This document shows positions 51,706 through 61,084 of a stretch of 64,000 nt of DNA, piece after piece. The position numbers and the translations under genes are program-made. The stretch is from JBPOFY01 sp049889815. Its GTDB lineage: Bacteria; Verrucomicrobiota; Verrucomicrobiia; Opitutales; Coraliomargaritaceae. Under the pieces are notes generated by a model. That model had not been told where the DNA came from and did no database searches. It saw nothing but the letters and a program-made list of their open reading frames with translations. The stretch is taken from assembly GCA_049889815.1 (NCBI GenBank), contig JBMHCR010000026.1, positions 48,379 to 112,378 on the forward strand, given 5' to 3'. Within the stretch, counting starts at the first letter, position 1. Each line of letters opens with the position of its first letter.

Positions 51706-52769
51706 TCAATGATCAACCTCAACTCCCTAAAGAGAAGCGTCCTATCTATATCATCGGTGCGGGTGGTATCGTGAAAGATGCGCATATGCCGGCATATATT
51801 AAAGCTGGCTTTGAAGTTGCGGGCATCACGAACCGCACACGCGCACGCGCAGAGGCGGTTGCCGAAACTTTTGGTATCTCAAATGTGTATGACAGCATCG
51901 AGGAGCTGATTGCTGCCGCACCTGCAAAGGCAGTCTTCGACCTTACGCTCATGCCCGCGCAATTTGTGCCGACGTTGGAGCTCCTGCCCGATGGTGCTGC
52001 AGTACTGATTCAGAAGCCGATGGGCGATTCGCTTCCAGAAGCGCTTGAGATTCTAGAAATTTGTCGCCGTAAGAAACTGGTCGCTGCGATCAACTGTCAG
52101 CTGCGTTTTGCGCCGTTCATCATCGCAGCGCGCAATCTTGTCGAGGGCGGTCAAATTGGTGAGATCTATGATATGGAAGTGCGCGTTTCAGCGCAGACAC
52201 CGTGGGATTTGTTCCCGAATGTAAAATTTCATCCGCGCCTCGAGATCGCGCAGCACTCGGTTCACTACATCGATCTGGTACGTTCCTTCCTCGGCAATCC
52301 GCAGTCGGTGATGACCAAAACCGTCGCACACCCCGCCAAGCCGATGTCGAGCACCCGCACCGGTATGATCATGGACTACGGTGATAAGTGTCGCGCGGTG
52401 TTGAGCATCAACCACGACCACGACTTCGGCGCACAGCATCAGGAGAGCTTTGTAAAGATCGAAGGCACGAAGGGCGCGATCAAAGCCAAGATGGGGCTCT
52501 TGATGAATTACCCCGATGGCGAGCCAGACAAGTTCGAGTATTGCATCCTGAAAGAGGGCGAAGCACCCGAATGGATCGAGCAAAAGATAGAAGGCTCCTG
52601 GTTCCCCGAGGCATTTATCGGCACCATGTCGTCTCTCATGTGTTTCCTCGAGGGTTTCGCTGAAGAAATGCCGACCAGCGTAGAAAATGTTGTCAATACC
52701 ATGGCAGTTGTCGAAGCTGCCTATTCCTCAGACGAAGTCGGAGGGATCGTTCCTGACTACCAGTCTTAA
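51702..52769 (+). CDS. Gfo/Idh/MocA family oxidoreductase, island copy
   Basis: 355 residues. The Rossmann start is PIYIIGAGGIVKDAHMPAYIKAGFEVAGITNRTRARAEAVAE, and VLIQKPMGDSLPEALEILE contains the conserved Lys-Pro of the active site. NVKFHPRLEIAQHSVHYIDLVRSFLG is the C-terminal domain motif with a likely catalytic His. It probably oxidises a sugar to the lactone hydrolysed by the adjacent amidohydrolase, or a related sugar acid, with NAD(P)+. It is not close to the copy at 19355. Confidence 0.88.
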   Translation: MINDQPQLPKEKRPIYIIGAGGIVKDAHMPAYIKAGFEVAGITNRTRARAEAVAETFGISNVYDSIEELIAAAPAKAVFDLTLMPAQFVPTLELLPDGAAVLIQKPMGDSLPEALEILEICRRKKLVAAINCQLRFAPFIIAARNLVEGGQIGEIYDMEVRVSAQTPWDLFPNVKFHPRLEIAQHSVHYIDLVRSFLGNPQSVMTKTVAHPAKPMSSTRTGMIMDYGDKCRAVLSINHDHDFGAQHQESFVKIEGTKGAIKAKMGLLMNYPDGEPDKFEYCILKEGEAPEWIEQKIEGSWFPEAFIGTMSSLMCFLEGFAEEMPTSVENVVNTMAVVEAAYSSDEVGGIVPDYQS

Positions 52770-52825
52770 TCTTCCCGCTTAAATCTATTTTTTTGGTCTA
52801 AGCATTAACAACTATTCTCTGTATT

Positions 52826-53842
52826 ATGAAAGCAGCCTACTATAATGGTAACAAAGAATTCACTATTGGTGCCTGCGAGCCCGTAGCGCCCGCGGCCGGA
52901 GATATCCGTCTCGAGGTCGCGTATTGCGGTGTTTGCGGAACCGATATCCACATTGCGCACGGCGCGATGGATGCACGTGTGCCGTCGCCTATGGTGATCG
53001 GTCACGAAATGTCCGGCACGGTCGCTGAGCTCGGCGAGGGGGTCGAAGGCTTTGAAGTAGGGGACAAGGTCGTGGTTCGTCCGCTCGATAACCGCGGCGA
53101 ATCCGCGGCTGACCGCGGCTTCAGTCACATCTGTAAGGATCTCAAATTCATTGGAATCGATTCACCGGGTGCCTTCCAGAAGTCGTGGACCGTGCCTGCA
53201 TTCACCGTGCATAAGCTTCCTTCTGATATCGACCTCAAGCTGGCTGCGCTCGTAGAGCCACTCGCAGTTGCCTGCCACGACGTCCGTCTTGGCAAGGTTA
53301 AGGAAGGGGAGCTCGCCTTTGTTCTTGGTGGTGGCCCGATCGGTATGCTCGTTGCGCTCGTAGCTAAGTCAGCCGGTGCACGCGTCGTTGTTTCCGAAAT
53401 CAGCGAGTTCCGCCTCGAGTTTGCCAAGTCTCTCGGTCTCGAAGCACTCAGCCCGATCCACACGGATCTTGAGCAATGGGCCAAGGACCAAAGCGGTGGT
53501 TTCGGTGCCGACGTTGTTTTCGAAGTGTCTGGTGCAAAGCCGGCAGCTGCTTCCATGACCAAGCTGCTTGGTATTCGCGGTCGTATCGTCGTCGTAGCGA
53601 TCTACCCACAGCCGATCGAGATCAATCTCTTCGACTTCTTCTGGAAGGAGCTTTCCATGAGCGGCGCACGCGTTTACGAGCCAGAAGACTACGAGAAGGC
53701 GATCTCCCTCATCGCAGGCGGCGATATTCCATTCGACAAGCTGATCTCACTCGTTGAGCCTCTCGAAAAGTTGCCAGATGTCTTCAAGCAACTCGACAGC
53801 AACCCGGAAGCGATGAAAGTCCTCATCGATTGCCAATCTTAA
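52826..53842 (+). CDS. Zinc-type alcohol dehydrogenase lacking the structural zinc site
   Basis: 338 residues of the medium-chain dehydrogenase superfamily. Catalytic zinc residues are present: Cys in YCGVCGTDIHIAHGAMD, His-Glu in VIGHEMSG and Glu in LAALVEPLAVACHD. NAD binding is at AFVLGGGPIGMLVALVAKSAGA. The lobe that normally holds four Cys reads VRPLDNRGESAADRGFSHICKD, with only one Cys, so the structural zinc is lost. It resembles threonine/sorbitol dehydrogenase-type enzymes and probably acts on a polyol or sugar acid. It starts 56 nt after the preceding gene. Confidence 0.9.
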   Translation: MKAAYYNGNKEFTIGACEPVAPAAGDIRLEVAYCGVCGTDIHIAHGAMDARVPSPMVIGHEMSGTVAELGEGVEGFEVGDKVVVRPLDNRGESAADRGFSHICKDLKFIGIDSPGAFQKSWTVPAFTVHKLPSDIDLKLAALVEPLAVACHDVRLGKVKEGELAFVLGGGPIGMLVALVAKSAGARVVVSEISEFRLEFAKSLGLEALSPIHTDLEQWAKDQSGGFGADVVFEVSGAKPAAASMTKLLGIRGRIVVVAIYPQPIEINLFDFFWKELSMSGARVYEPEDYEKAISLIAGGDIPFDKLISLVEPLEKLPDVFKQLDSNPEAMKVLIDCQS

Positions 53843-53880
53843 TCTCTCCTCAGTTTAACTTATAAACGAATACAAAAATC

Positions 53881-54678
<798 letters not shown>

Positions 54679-54701
54679 ACGGTAAATAGACTTAAAGCTG
54701 T

Positions 54702-54737
54702 AGAGCCCGTCCGTTGTGTGACGGGCTCTTTTTTTTT
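54702..54737 (+). terminator. Terminator closing the catabolic island
   Basis: AGAGCCCGTC, 8-nt loop CGTTGTGT, GACGGGCTCT, then a run of T to 54737. A perfect 10-bp stem with about ten T makes it the strongest intrinsic terminator in the window. Confidence 0.95.
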
Positions 54738-54812
54738 GAACCTGTTAAGCTTTATATCAGTGGAGACCGATACCATCGACGGTTTTGGATTCTTATGTTT
54801 GGCAGCACCGCG

Positions 54813-54920
54813 ATGACTGAGCTGAATCCAAAGTATTCTGAATACCGACAAACTCGAGAAAGGACTTTCGCTTCTTTGATGTCTCTGTTTAAAATGCAGC
54901 CAAAAGATCCCTCACAATGA
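54813..54920 (+). CDS. Possible 35-residue leader-like ORF before nos
   Basis: MTELNPKYSEYRQTRERTFA and then SLMSLFKMQPKDPSQ. An alternative ATG at 54795 adds six residues. The stop overlaps the nos start (ATGAATC), as coupled genes do. I recognise no family. Starts further upstream would run through the terminator and are unlikely. Confidence 0.35.
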   Translation: MTELNPKYSEYRQTRERTFASLMSLFKMQPKDPSQ

Positions 54921-56053
54921 ATCAAGACCACTCATCTAAATGCCCTTTTTCAGATGCAACATCGAATGAGCAGCCGCCCTTAAACGGGCATCATCGACGG
55001 TGGGATCTTGTTCAGCATGCCGACCTGCTTCTACCCCTTGCCGCGCCTGAACAGAAAAGCCTGGAGCAATCTGCTCGGGAGGCTTGGAGGAATTCAGTTC
55101 GCTGTGTTGGAAGGCGTCTTTGGAAGGCTTTGGAAGTCGTTGACGCGCGTGCTCTCAGCCAAGCTGATGACCTCTTTGAGGCGCTTTTGACTCATCTGCG
55201 TAAGGCCACCAATGGAGGAAAGATTCTACCCGTGATGTCGGTTTTTCGAGAGTGGGTTCCCGATCAGCCAGAAATCCGAATTTGGAATCACCAACTGATT
55301 CGCTATGCAGCTTACGCAGGAGTGAAAGGAGAGACCGTCGGTGATCCGATGAACATCGGTCTAACGAAGTTGGCGCTCTCTCTCGGTTGGAAGCCTCCAT
55401 CCGATCCTACTCCCTTTGATCTGCTGCCAATCATCATCCAATCGGGAGAAAAATTGAGCTTCTACGAACTGCCAGAAGAAGCGGTTCTGCAAGTTTCCAT
55501 CCGCCATCCTAAATACCCTTGTCTGGAGGAAATGAATTTAAAGTGGTATGCAGTACCGGTGATTTCGGATATGATTTTCGCCACAGGCTCATCATTGTAT
55601 CCATGTGCACCTTTTAGTGGTCATTACCTTGGAACGGAAATCGGTGCGCGAAATTTGGCCGATTCAAATCGCTACGATCGGTTGCCTGAGATCGCTTCGC
55701 GACTTGGTCTTGACACCAAAAGGAGGAGAAGCCTCTGGAAAGACCATGCGCTCATTGTTCTCAATGAAGCGGTTTTGTGGTCTTTCGATCAAGAAGGTGT
55801 CCGTATTTCTGATCATCATAACGTATCGGATGATTTCCTAAAATTCTGTAAACAGGAAGCCAAGGAGGGGCGTGACGTAAGCGCTGAGTGGAGCTGGATT
55901 GTGCCACCAATTTCCGGGGCGGCGACTTCTGTCTTTCATCGGTCCTATGACCTGAAACCAGTCTTCCCAAATTTTCTTCTGCAGGTGCCTGCTTGGAAAA
56001 CAGATAGAGGAAGGGCATTGCTCGAATCTACTAAAAAAATCGAACGTACTTAA
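54917..56053 (+). CDS. nos: Bacterial nitric oxide synthase oxygenase
   Basis: 378 residues, oxygenase domain only. Heme thiolate Cys63 lies in REAWRNSVRCVGRRLW with Trp57 packing the heme. IRIWNHQLIRYAAY (Gln126, Arg129) and GHYLGTEIGARNLADSNRY (Glu241, which holds the arginine guanidinium) are the substrate motifs, and SAEWSWIVPPISGAATSVFH forms the pterin/dimer region. The near-invariant NGWY Trp (Trp366 in mouse iNOS) is His236 here. It makes NO from arginine using electrons from general reductases. The N-terminus carries KCPF. It has no reductase domain, as in Bacillus NOS. The neighbouring lactonase-like gene is convergent. Confidence 0.93.
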   Translation: MNQDHSSKCPFSDATSNEQPPLNGHHRRWDLVQHADLLLPLAAPEQKSLEQSAREAWRNSVRCVGRRLWKALEVVDARALSQADDLFEALLTHLRKATNGGKILPVMSVFREWVPDQPEIRIWNHQLIRYAAYAGVKGETVGDPMNIGLTKLALSLGWKPPSDPTPFDLLPIIIQSGEKLSFYELPEEAVLQVSIRHPKYPCLEEMNLKWYAVPVISDMIFATGSSLYPCAPFSGHYLGTEIGARNLADSNRYDRLPEIASRLGLDTKRRRSLWKDHALIVLNEAVLWSFDQEGVRISDHHNVSDDFLKFCKQEAKEGRDVSAEWSWIVPPISGAATSVFHRSYDLKPVFPNFLLQVPAWKTDRGRALLESTKKIERT

Positions 56054-56108
56054 CTGAATTTCATCCAAAAATTTGATTCGAAGTTAAGTGTTTTAGTTGG
56101 GTAAAGAC

Positions 56109-57188
56109 TTAACGAAAAGCGATGAAGCAGGGAGCGTTGATTTTAAGCTGGTGTTCGGTCAGTTGGATATCCCCGTTCTGGAGATCTCTGCGCAGGCAGT
56201 TGACGGTATTTCCGTCTTGATTCGCGACGATCAGAAAACGTTCCTCGGGGCAAAGCGCGAGATGCCTCGGTGTCGCGCCTCCGCAAGCTGTCTCGCCGAT
56301 CTGGCGAAGCGTTTCATTGCTGGGATCGAAATTGAAGACGCCGACGCTGTCTCGCCCACGATTAGCGACGTAAATAGAGGATCCGTCTCTTGTGACCACG
56401 TGTTCAGATGGATGATTTTCCTCGGTGTCCTGTTGTGTGGTGGAACTGATTGCAACCATTTCAGGGGCCCTGTTTGCTTCGATTCGCAGAACGGCTAGTT
56501 CGGAGCTGAGTTCGAGTGTGACGAAGCAGTGTTTGCCATTGGGATGGAACCAGGCATGGCGCGGTCCGGAGTTGGGCTTGAACCGATAACTAACCGACTC
56601 ATCTCGCGACAGTTTTCCAGAAGCTGCATCAAATTGATAGCTGATCAATTGATCGGTGCCGAGGTCGGCAACATAGGCGCGATTGTTTTTTGAATTAGTG
56701 ACAATGCAGTGTGGGTGCGGAGCGTCTTGGCGTGTTTTGTTGGGGCCATTGCCGCTGAGAGTATCACAAGAGCTGTAGGAGCCCAGCAGTCCATCGTCCT
56801 GAATCGGGTAACAATACACCGAACCTGCCAGATAATTCACACTGAGGAGGTTTTTTCCTGAATCATCACCTCGGCAGTAGGCTGGTCCTATGCCAGAGGA
56901 GCTAACCACCTGTTGCAGTTTGATCGTGTTGTCGTTCACGTCGTATACCTGCAAGCAACCGTCCTTTTTACCCTCATGATCAAGCACTTCAGCAATTGCA
57001 TAGAGCCGACTGCGTGTTCGATTGAGCCAAAGATAGGATGGATTTCTGGCGTGGACGGGTTCGGACTTATACTTGAGTGCACCCGTATCGTAGTTTAACG
57101 AGCAACAAATGATCCCGGGTCCCGTTGTTTTTACGTGGGGCAATGACTCGGTATAGGTGCTTAGATAGAAGGTTGCTTCCGGCTTCAT
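56109..57188 (-). CDS. Lactonase family beta-propeller protein (6-phosphogluconolactonase-like)
   Basis: 359 residues of the YbhE/Pgl-type seven-bladed propeller family. Typical repeats are NSKNNRAYVADLGTDQLISYQFDAASGKL, GPRHAWFHPNGKHCFVTLELSSELAVLRI, HVVTRDGSSIYVANRGRDSVGVFNFDP and GATPRHLALCPEERFLIVANQDGNTVNCLRRD. No signal peptide, so cytoplasmic. It may hydrolyse 6-phosphogluconolactone, but many members have other lactone or unknown substrates. It is convergent with nos, with a 55-bp gap. Confidence 0.87.
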   Translation of the reverse strand: MKPEATFYLSTYTESLPHVKTTGPGIICCSLNYDTGALKYKSEPVHARNPSYLWLNRTRSRLYAIAEVLDHEGKKDGCLQVYDVNDNTIKLQQVVSSSGIGPAYCRGDDSGKNLLSVNYLAGSVYCYPIQDDGLLGSYSSCDTLSGNGPNKTRQDAPHPHCIVTNSKNNRAYVADLGTDQLISYQFDAASGKLSRDESVSYRFKPNSGPRHAWFHPNGKHCFVTLELSSELAVLRIEANRAPEMVAISSTTQQDTEENHPSEHVVTRDGSSIYVANRGRDSVGVFNFDPSNETLRQIGETACGGATPRHLALCPEERFLIVANQDGNTVNCLRRDLQNGDIQLTEHQLKINAPCFIAFR

Positions 57189-57298
57189 CTTGAACGGACC
57201 CGCTGCTAGTTTAGTGAGTGAAAGATTTATTTTTGATCTTTACCAAGACCACGCACTCGGGGGGATTGAATGTTGTCTCTATTTGCAGTTCGACTTTA

Positions 57299-57517
57299 TT
57301 AATTTGCAGAGTCGAGGGCTTCGGCGCGTTTGATCAAACGACAAAATTCTTTTTTCGTCGCGCTCTTGTGCTTCCCTTCCTTGGAATCTGGCCTTGGCAA
57401 CTCTTTATACTCCACAGCGAGTCGTTCTAGGTGGACGATTCGTAAATAGAGGCTTTTGCCATCATGGCTATGCACTTCAGGATTCGTCTTCCAGATTTGT
57501 CCCTGTTGGAGTTTCAT
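57299..57517 (-). CDS. Conserved small basic protein
   Basis: 72 residues: MKLQQGQIWKTNPEVHSHDGK, LYLRIVHLERLAVEYKELP and KKEFCRLIKRAEALD. The GQIWK...YLRIV.LERL.VEYK plus KKEFCRL.K pattern is one I associate with small Verrucomicrobia proteins of unknown function. It lies between the propeller and protease genes on the same strand as both. Confidence 0.6.
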   Translation of the reverse strand: MKLQQGQIWKTNPEVHSHDGKSLYLRIVHLERLAVEYKELPRPDSKEGKHKSATKKEFCRLIKRAEALDSAN

Positions 57518-57579
57518 CGGTTGAGATTTCCAGCTTATCTATTTAATAGCAAGGCACGATCCGACCGCTGTCTACGAAT

Positions 57580-58866
57580 TCAGTCAGCTGCGCCCAGTTC
57601 AATCAGAGGTAGGTCCCAAAGTGATTCGGTTGAGCTGACGACTTCTATAATCGTCGCCCAATTTCGGGCGATGGCAGTAATGGTGAACAGTTCGGGTCCG
57701 TTCCAACCGTCCTCGCTAATTGTATATACCTGAAAGCGTGAACCACCTTCGGGAGGGCGAGTGACCAGATAGAACTGGTCGGTCCTGCCACCTGAGCTAT
57801 GGGGGATGAGAACAGCTGGATTTCGTTCGAAAGCGAGTTCTAGGATTCTCCGACCGTCCTTGCGAGCCGTGACTAAGGAAAAGCGTTTGTTAGCGCGCTC
57901 ATCTTCACGGCTACACCAGACTAGATTGTGTGGAACTTGGATCTGCTTCAATTGCTCAACAAGCGAGAACACATCGCCACTAAAAGAGGGGAGCTTTGAC
58001 TGTAGGAACTCGATGGTGTCTCTGTCGGCGACGGGCGCCTCTTTCGGGGGGTCGACGTAGACGACACCATTTGAGTCAATCGCAACGAGATCATACCCAG
58101 AATCAAACTCCTCGCCCCATGGGTTGTAAAAATTGAGCTCCTCTTTTCGGTCATCGTATCCAACGATCACGCATCCATGCCCCATTTCTCCAAAAACCCC
58201 GGGCTTGAAAGATACGTAAATGGGTCCGATTTCGACGAGAGCACGGCGAATCTCGGGTAGCACTGACTCCGAAAATTCCTCGGGGCTTTGCCAGAATTGA
58301 GGCCTGCCTTGGAACCCGAGCTTTTCCATCGCTAGGATCATATCACTGGTGTAGGTGCCGGTGTTGTTCTCCGACGAGGAAGAAGAAAGTTTAGCGACTT
58401 GGTCTTGATCCGTCTCTACCCCGTGAAAGCCTGCGATCATGCTGGCAGATGCCGGCACGCAGTAGTTTTCTTTTTGCGTGATCATTGGGACATCCTTCAG
58501 TTTGAACTTATTAGGAAGGTCTTGTGCAGGCGCTTTCGCCGCAACCGCTTCTGCGGGCTTAGGCGCTTCGAACGGATTGTAGTTTCTCTCCTCGTCAATA
58601 CGAGCTTTGATCCAATCGACATCGGCTTGAGATAAACGCGACCACTCAATTGAAAATTCCAGACCGTCGGAGCGCTTTAAGGAAATCGTCTCCCCACTTT
58701 CATCGATACTGAGCACCTCCGCGCTCAGTGTCCTCCCGTCTGCGCTGGTCCATTCCCGATAGCCATTTTCTCCGTAGGCAGCCCAGCTTAGAAGGACCGA
58801 TGTAAACAGGCAGGCAAGCACTTTGCTGACTGGGCAGGGGGTAGAGATAGGCATTATTTCTTTCAC
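57580..58866 (-). CDS. Secreted C39-like cysteine protease with SHD1 domain
   Basis: 428 residues. Signal peptide region VSKVLACLFTSVLLSWAAYGE. An SHD1-like module follows (~residues 35-85: YREWTSADGRTLSAEVLSIDESGETISLKRSDGLEFSIEWSRLSQADVDWI). The peptidase C39-type domain holds the catalytic Cys in VPMITQKENYCVPASASMIAGFHG (~residue 137) and the His in GEMGHGCVIVGYDDRKEELNFYNPWGEEFD. The last ~150 residues are unassigned. The GTG start 58866 overlaps the TPR gene stop (GTGA); ATG 58854 is an alternative start. Confidence 0.82.
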   Translation of the reverse strand: MKEIMPISTPCPVSKVLACLFTSVLLSWAAYGENGYREWTSADGRTLSAEVLSIDESGETISLKRSDGLEFSIEWSRLSQADVDWIKARIDEERNYNPFEAPKPAEAVAAKAPAQDLPNKFKLKDVPMITQKENYCVPASASMIAGFHGVETDQDQVAKLSSSSSENNTGTYTSDMILAMEKLGFQGRPQFWQSPEEFSESVLPEIRRALVEIGPIYVSFKPGVFGEMGHGCVIVGYDDRKEELNFYNPWGEEFDSGYDLVAIDSNGVVYVDPPKEAPVADRDTIEFLQSKLPSFSGDVFSLVEQLKQIQVPHNLVWCSREDERANKRFSLVTARKDGRRILELAFERNPAVLIPHSSGGRTDQFYLVTRPPEGGSRFQVYTISEDGWNGPELFTITAIARNWATIIEVVSSTESLWDLPLIELGAAD

Positions 58867-59765
58867 GGCGCGAGAACCGCCACGCTGCTTCTAAGTTGGA
58901 AAGTGCGGGCGAGGGTTCGCTCAAACACGCGCGGATCTCCGTGCTCACTGACCCATGCGAGGTGCCTCTCCGCGCGCTCCACTTCGCCTTCTTGCCTGAG
59001 CTTCAGTCCGATGTAGGTGCGTGCTTCGGTCTCTTGAGCGCTATCCATGACGAAGCTGATGAGCTCGTTCTCGTCAATGTTACCACTTATAAAATCGATA
59101 ACGGGCGTGGGCCATTGGTTGGCCGGGCGGTTTTTGAGCGCATAGTCAAGGGTGCGTTCAGCTGCTTGAGGTTCACCCATTTCCAGATAGGAATAGTAGG
59201 CAATCAGCAATGGGTAGACCGAGGTCTCACCTTTGCGGTGATACATCAACATCGCCATCTTAGCGCTCGCCGTGGCTTCTAGGAACTCTCCGCGGCACAT
59301 TTGGGTCCATGCGAGTGATTCGTAGTAAAAACCATTGATTGGCTTGTCCACAGTTGCCTGCTTAAAGGAATCGAGCGCTTCGTCGAAGTCGCCGAGGTTG
59401 AAAGCGGCCAAACCACGACCACCCCAAGCGTCTATGTGGCGGGGATGCTCTTGAATGATCGCGTCGTAGGACTGGAAGGCTTTTTCGTGGTTCAGTTGTT
59501 CGGCGTAGATCATTGCCCGTCCAAGCAGGGCCGACAGTTCCTTGGCGTTTGTCTCAAGTGCTTTGTTGAATGCTTCAAGCGCGATCTCTGTGTTGCCTTC
59601 CTGCAACTGAACGTAGCCTTCGGTTGCGAAGGGATTGTCGCTCACATAGGGATCGCTGGGTTCCTGCTGATAGCCGACTGAAACCAGAGTGAACGCTGCA
59701 AATACCAGCAGAACCGCGCATTTTGCGCCTGTGCCTGAAATTTGCTGAGTCCCAAAAAGTACCAT
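58863..59765 (-). CDS. Tetratricopeptide repeat protein, membrane-targeted
   Basis: 300 residues. One N-terminal hydrophobic segment (CAVLLVFAAFTLVSVGY, ~residues 16-32) acts as signal or anchor. TPR units follow: YVQLQEGNTEIALEAFNKALETNAKEL, ALLGRAMIYAEQLNHEKAFQSYDAIIQEHPRHI and AWGGRGLAAFNLGDFDEALDSFKQATVDKP. It is a likely protein-binding scaffold in the periplasm. It lies 5 nt after the glycosyltransferase gene and overlaps the protease start, so the three form an operon. Confidence 0.83.
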   Translation of the reverse strand: MVLFGTQQISGTGAKCAVLLVFAAFTLVSVGYQQEPSDPYVSDNPFATEGYVQLQEGNTEIALEAFNKALETNAKELSALLGRAMIYAEQLNHEKAFQSYDAIIQEHPRHIDAWGGRGLAAFNLGDFDEALDSFKQATVDKPINGFYYESLAWTQMCRGEFLEATASAKMAMLMYHRKGETSVYPLLIAYYSYLEMGEPQAAERTLDYALKNRPANQWPTPVIDFISGNIDENELISFVMDSAQETEARTYIGLKLRQEGEVERAERHLAWVSEHGDPRVFERTLARTFQLRSSVAVLAP

Positions 59766-59770
59766 AAGGA

Positions 59771-60952
59771 TTAGAGAGTAGCCTTCATCGAACCCGAGAC
59801 AATGTCAATTTGTAGCCGTTTTTTACGGCTTTGGGCGGCATTCCCGAGCAGCTCGGCAAATCGGTCGATGGTTCGATTCCATGGGTAGTTTTCTGCAGTT
59901 TGACGCGCTGCTTGGCGCACCGCTGGCCACTCGGCTGGACGGGCAATGATTTCCGTCGCGAGCTTGCAAAAGGCGTCGGCATCGTTGAGTGGGGCGAGAT
60001 AGCCGTTTTTTCCCGTTTTAACGAATTGTTTGCCCGCAGCGTAGTCGTAAGTGAGCACGACCAAGCCGCTGCTCATCGCCTCGACCACTACATTGCCAAA
60101 GGTTTCGCTGGTGCTTGCGAATAAAAAGATGTCTGCAGATGCGTAGTGAGCAGCAAGGTCTTCGTCGAAACGCATACCAGCGAAATGCACGTCTGGATGT
60201 TGCTTTTCGAGCTTTTTGCGGACGGGGCCGTCACCTACGACGACCAGTTTCAAATTCGGTGTCTGAGATTTTGCTTGTTGCCAGGCTTTGATCGTGAGCG
60301 GGATGTTCTTTTCTGCAGCCGCACGGCCGACATAGATGGCAACTGGTGTGGCTTCGTCGGCTCCCCAAGACTTGCGTAGTTCATTGCTGCGACGTGCCGG
60401 ATCGAACAGTTCGGTGTCGGCGCCGCGGCCCAACATTTCGAGTCGTTCGACGCCGTCTGCTGCGAGTCGCTCAATTAGGCTGGGGTCGGGCACCGTAGTC
60501 AGTGCACAGGCATTGTGAAACCAGCGTAGGTAGGCCATCATTGCACGCTCAGCAAAGGCGGCACCGTAGTCGGCACAGTAATCCTGAAAGTTTGTGTGGA
60601 AGGTGGAGCTGACAGGTACGTCGAGCTTCGTTGCGGCGCGCAGTGCTGAAAAGCCGAGCGGTCCCTCTGTGGCAACATGCACAAGTTCTGGTTGAAATGC
60701 CTCGAAGCGATCCTCGAGTTGACCGGGGAAGGGGAGCCCAAGCTTTAAACCTGCATAGTTTGGGATCGGAACTCCGAAGACCTGGAAAATCTCCAGTGCA
60801 GGATCATCGCTGGGTATGGCATCGCTGCGCTCGGGTTTGATCAGCAGAATATGGTGCCCCCTTTTAATGAGCCCGCGCACGAGGCGTTGGTTCGTCATCG
60901 CCACCCCATTGACTTCGGGCGGATAGGTTTCGGTAACTAAAACGATACGCAT
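59771..60952 (-). CDS. GT4-type glycosyltransferase
   Basis: 393 residues of GT-B fold. The N-terminal motif is IVLVTETYPPEVNGVAMTNQRLVRGLIKRGH, and the donor-binding E-x7-E motif is TSETFGNVVVEAMSSGLVVLTYDYAAG, typical of retaining GT4 enzymes close to SqdX/MgtA-type mannosyl- and glucosyltransferases. VPVSSTFHTNFQDYCADYG is also family-like. It probably glycosylates a lipid or envelope polymer with a nucleotide sugar. It is the first gene of a glycosyltransferase-TPR-protease operon. Confidence 0.9.
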   Translation of the reverse strand: MRIVLVTETYPPEVNGVAMTNQRLVRGLIKRGHHILLIKPERSDAIPSDDPALEIFQVFGVPIPNYAGLKLGLPFPGQLEDRFEAFQPELVHVATEGPLGFSALRAATKLDVPVSSTFHTNFQDYCADYGAAFAERAMMAYLRWFHNACALTTVPDPSLIERLAADGVERLEMLGRGADTELFDPARRSNELRKSWGADEATPVAIYVGRAAAEKNIPLTIKAWQQAKSQTPNLKLVVVGDGPVRKKLEKQHPDVHFAGMRFDEDLAAHYASADIFLFASTSETFGNVVVEAMSSGLVVLTYDYAAGKQFVKTGKNGYLAPLNDADAFCKLATEIIARPAEWPAVRQAARQTAENYPWNRTIDRFAELLGNAAQSRKKRLQIDIVSGSMKATL

Positions 60953-61084
60953 AATTTGGGGTACAGGGCTTCAAGCAATAGCTATTCACTACGAGCGCAA
61001 GCGTGTGTCTGTAACAAAGCTGTGACGTGATTCGCTTGTAGTTGTTGGTTGAAACCCACAATTTGCCCTGCATTCTGGACGTCA

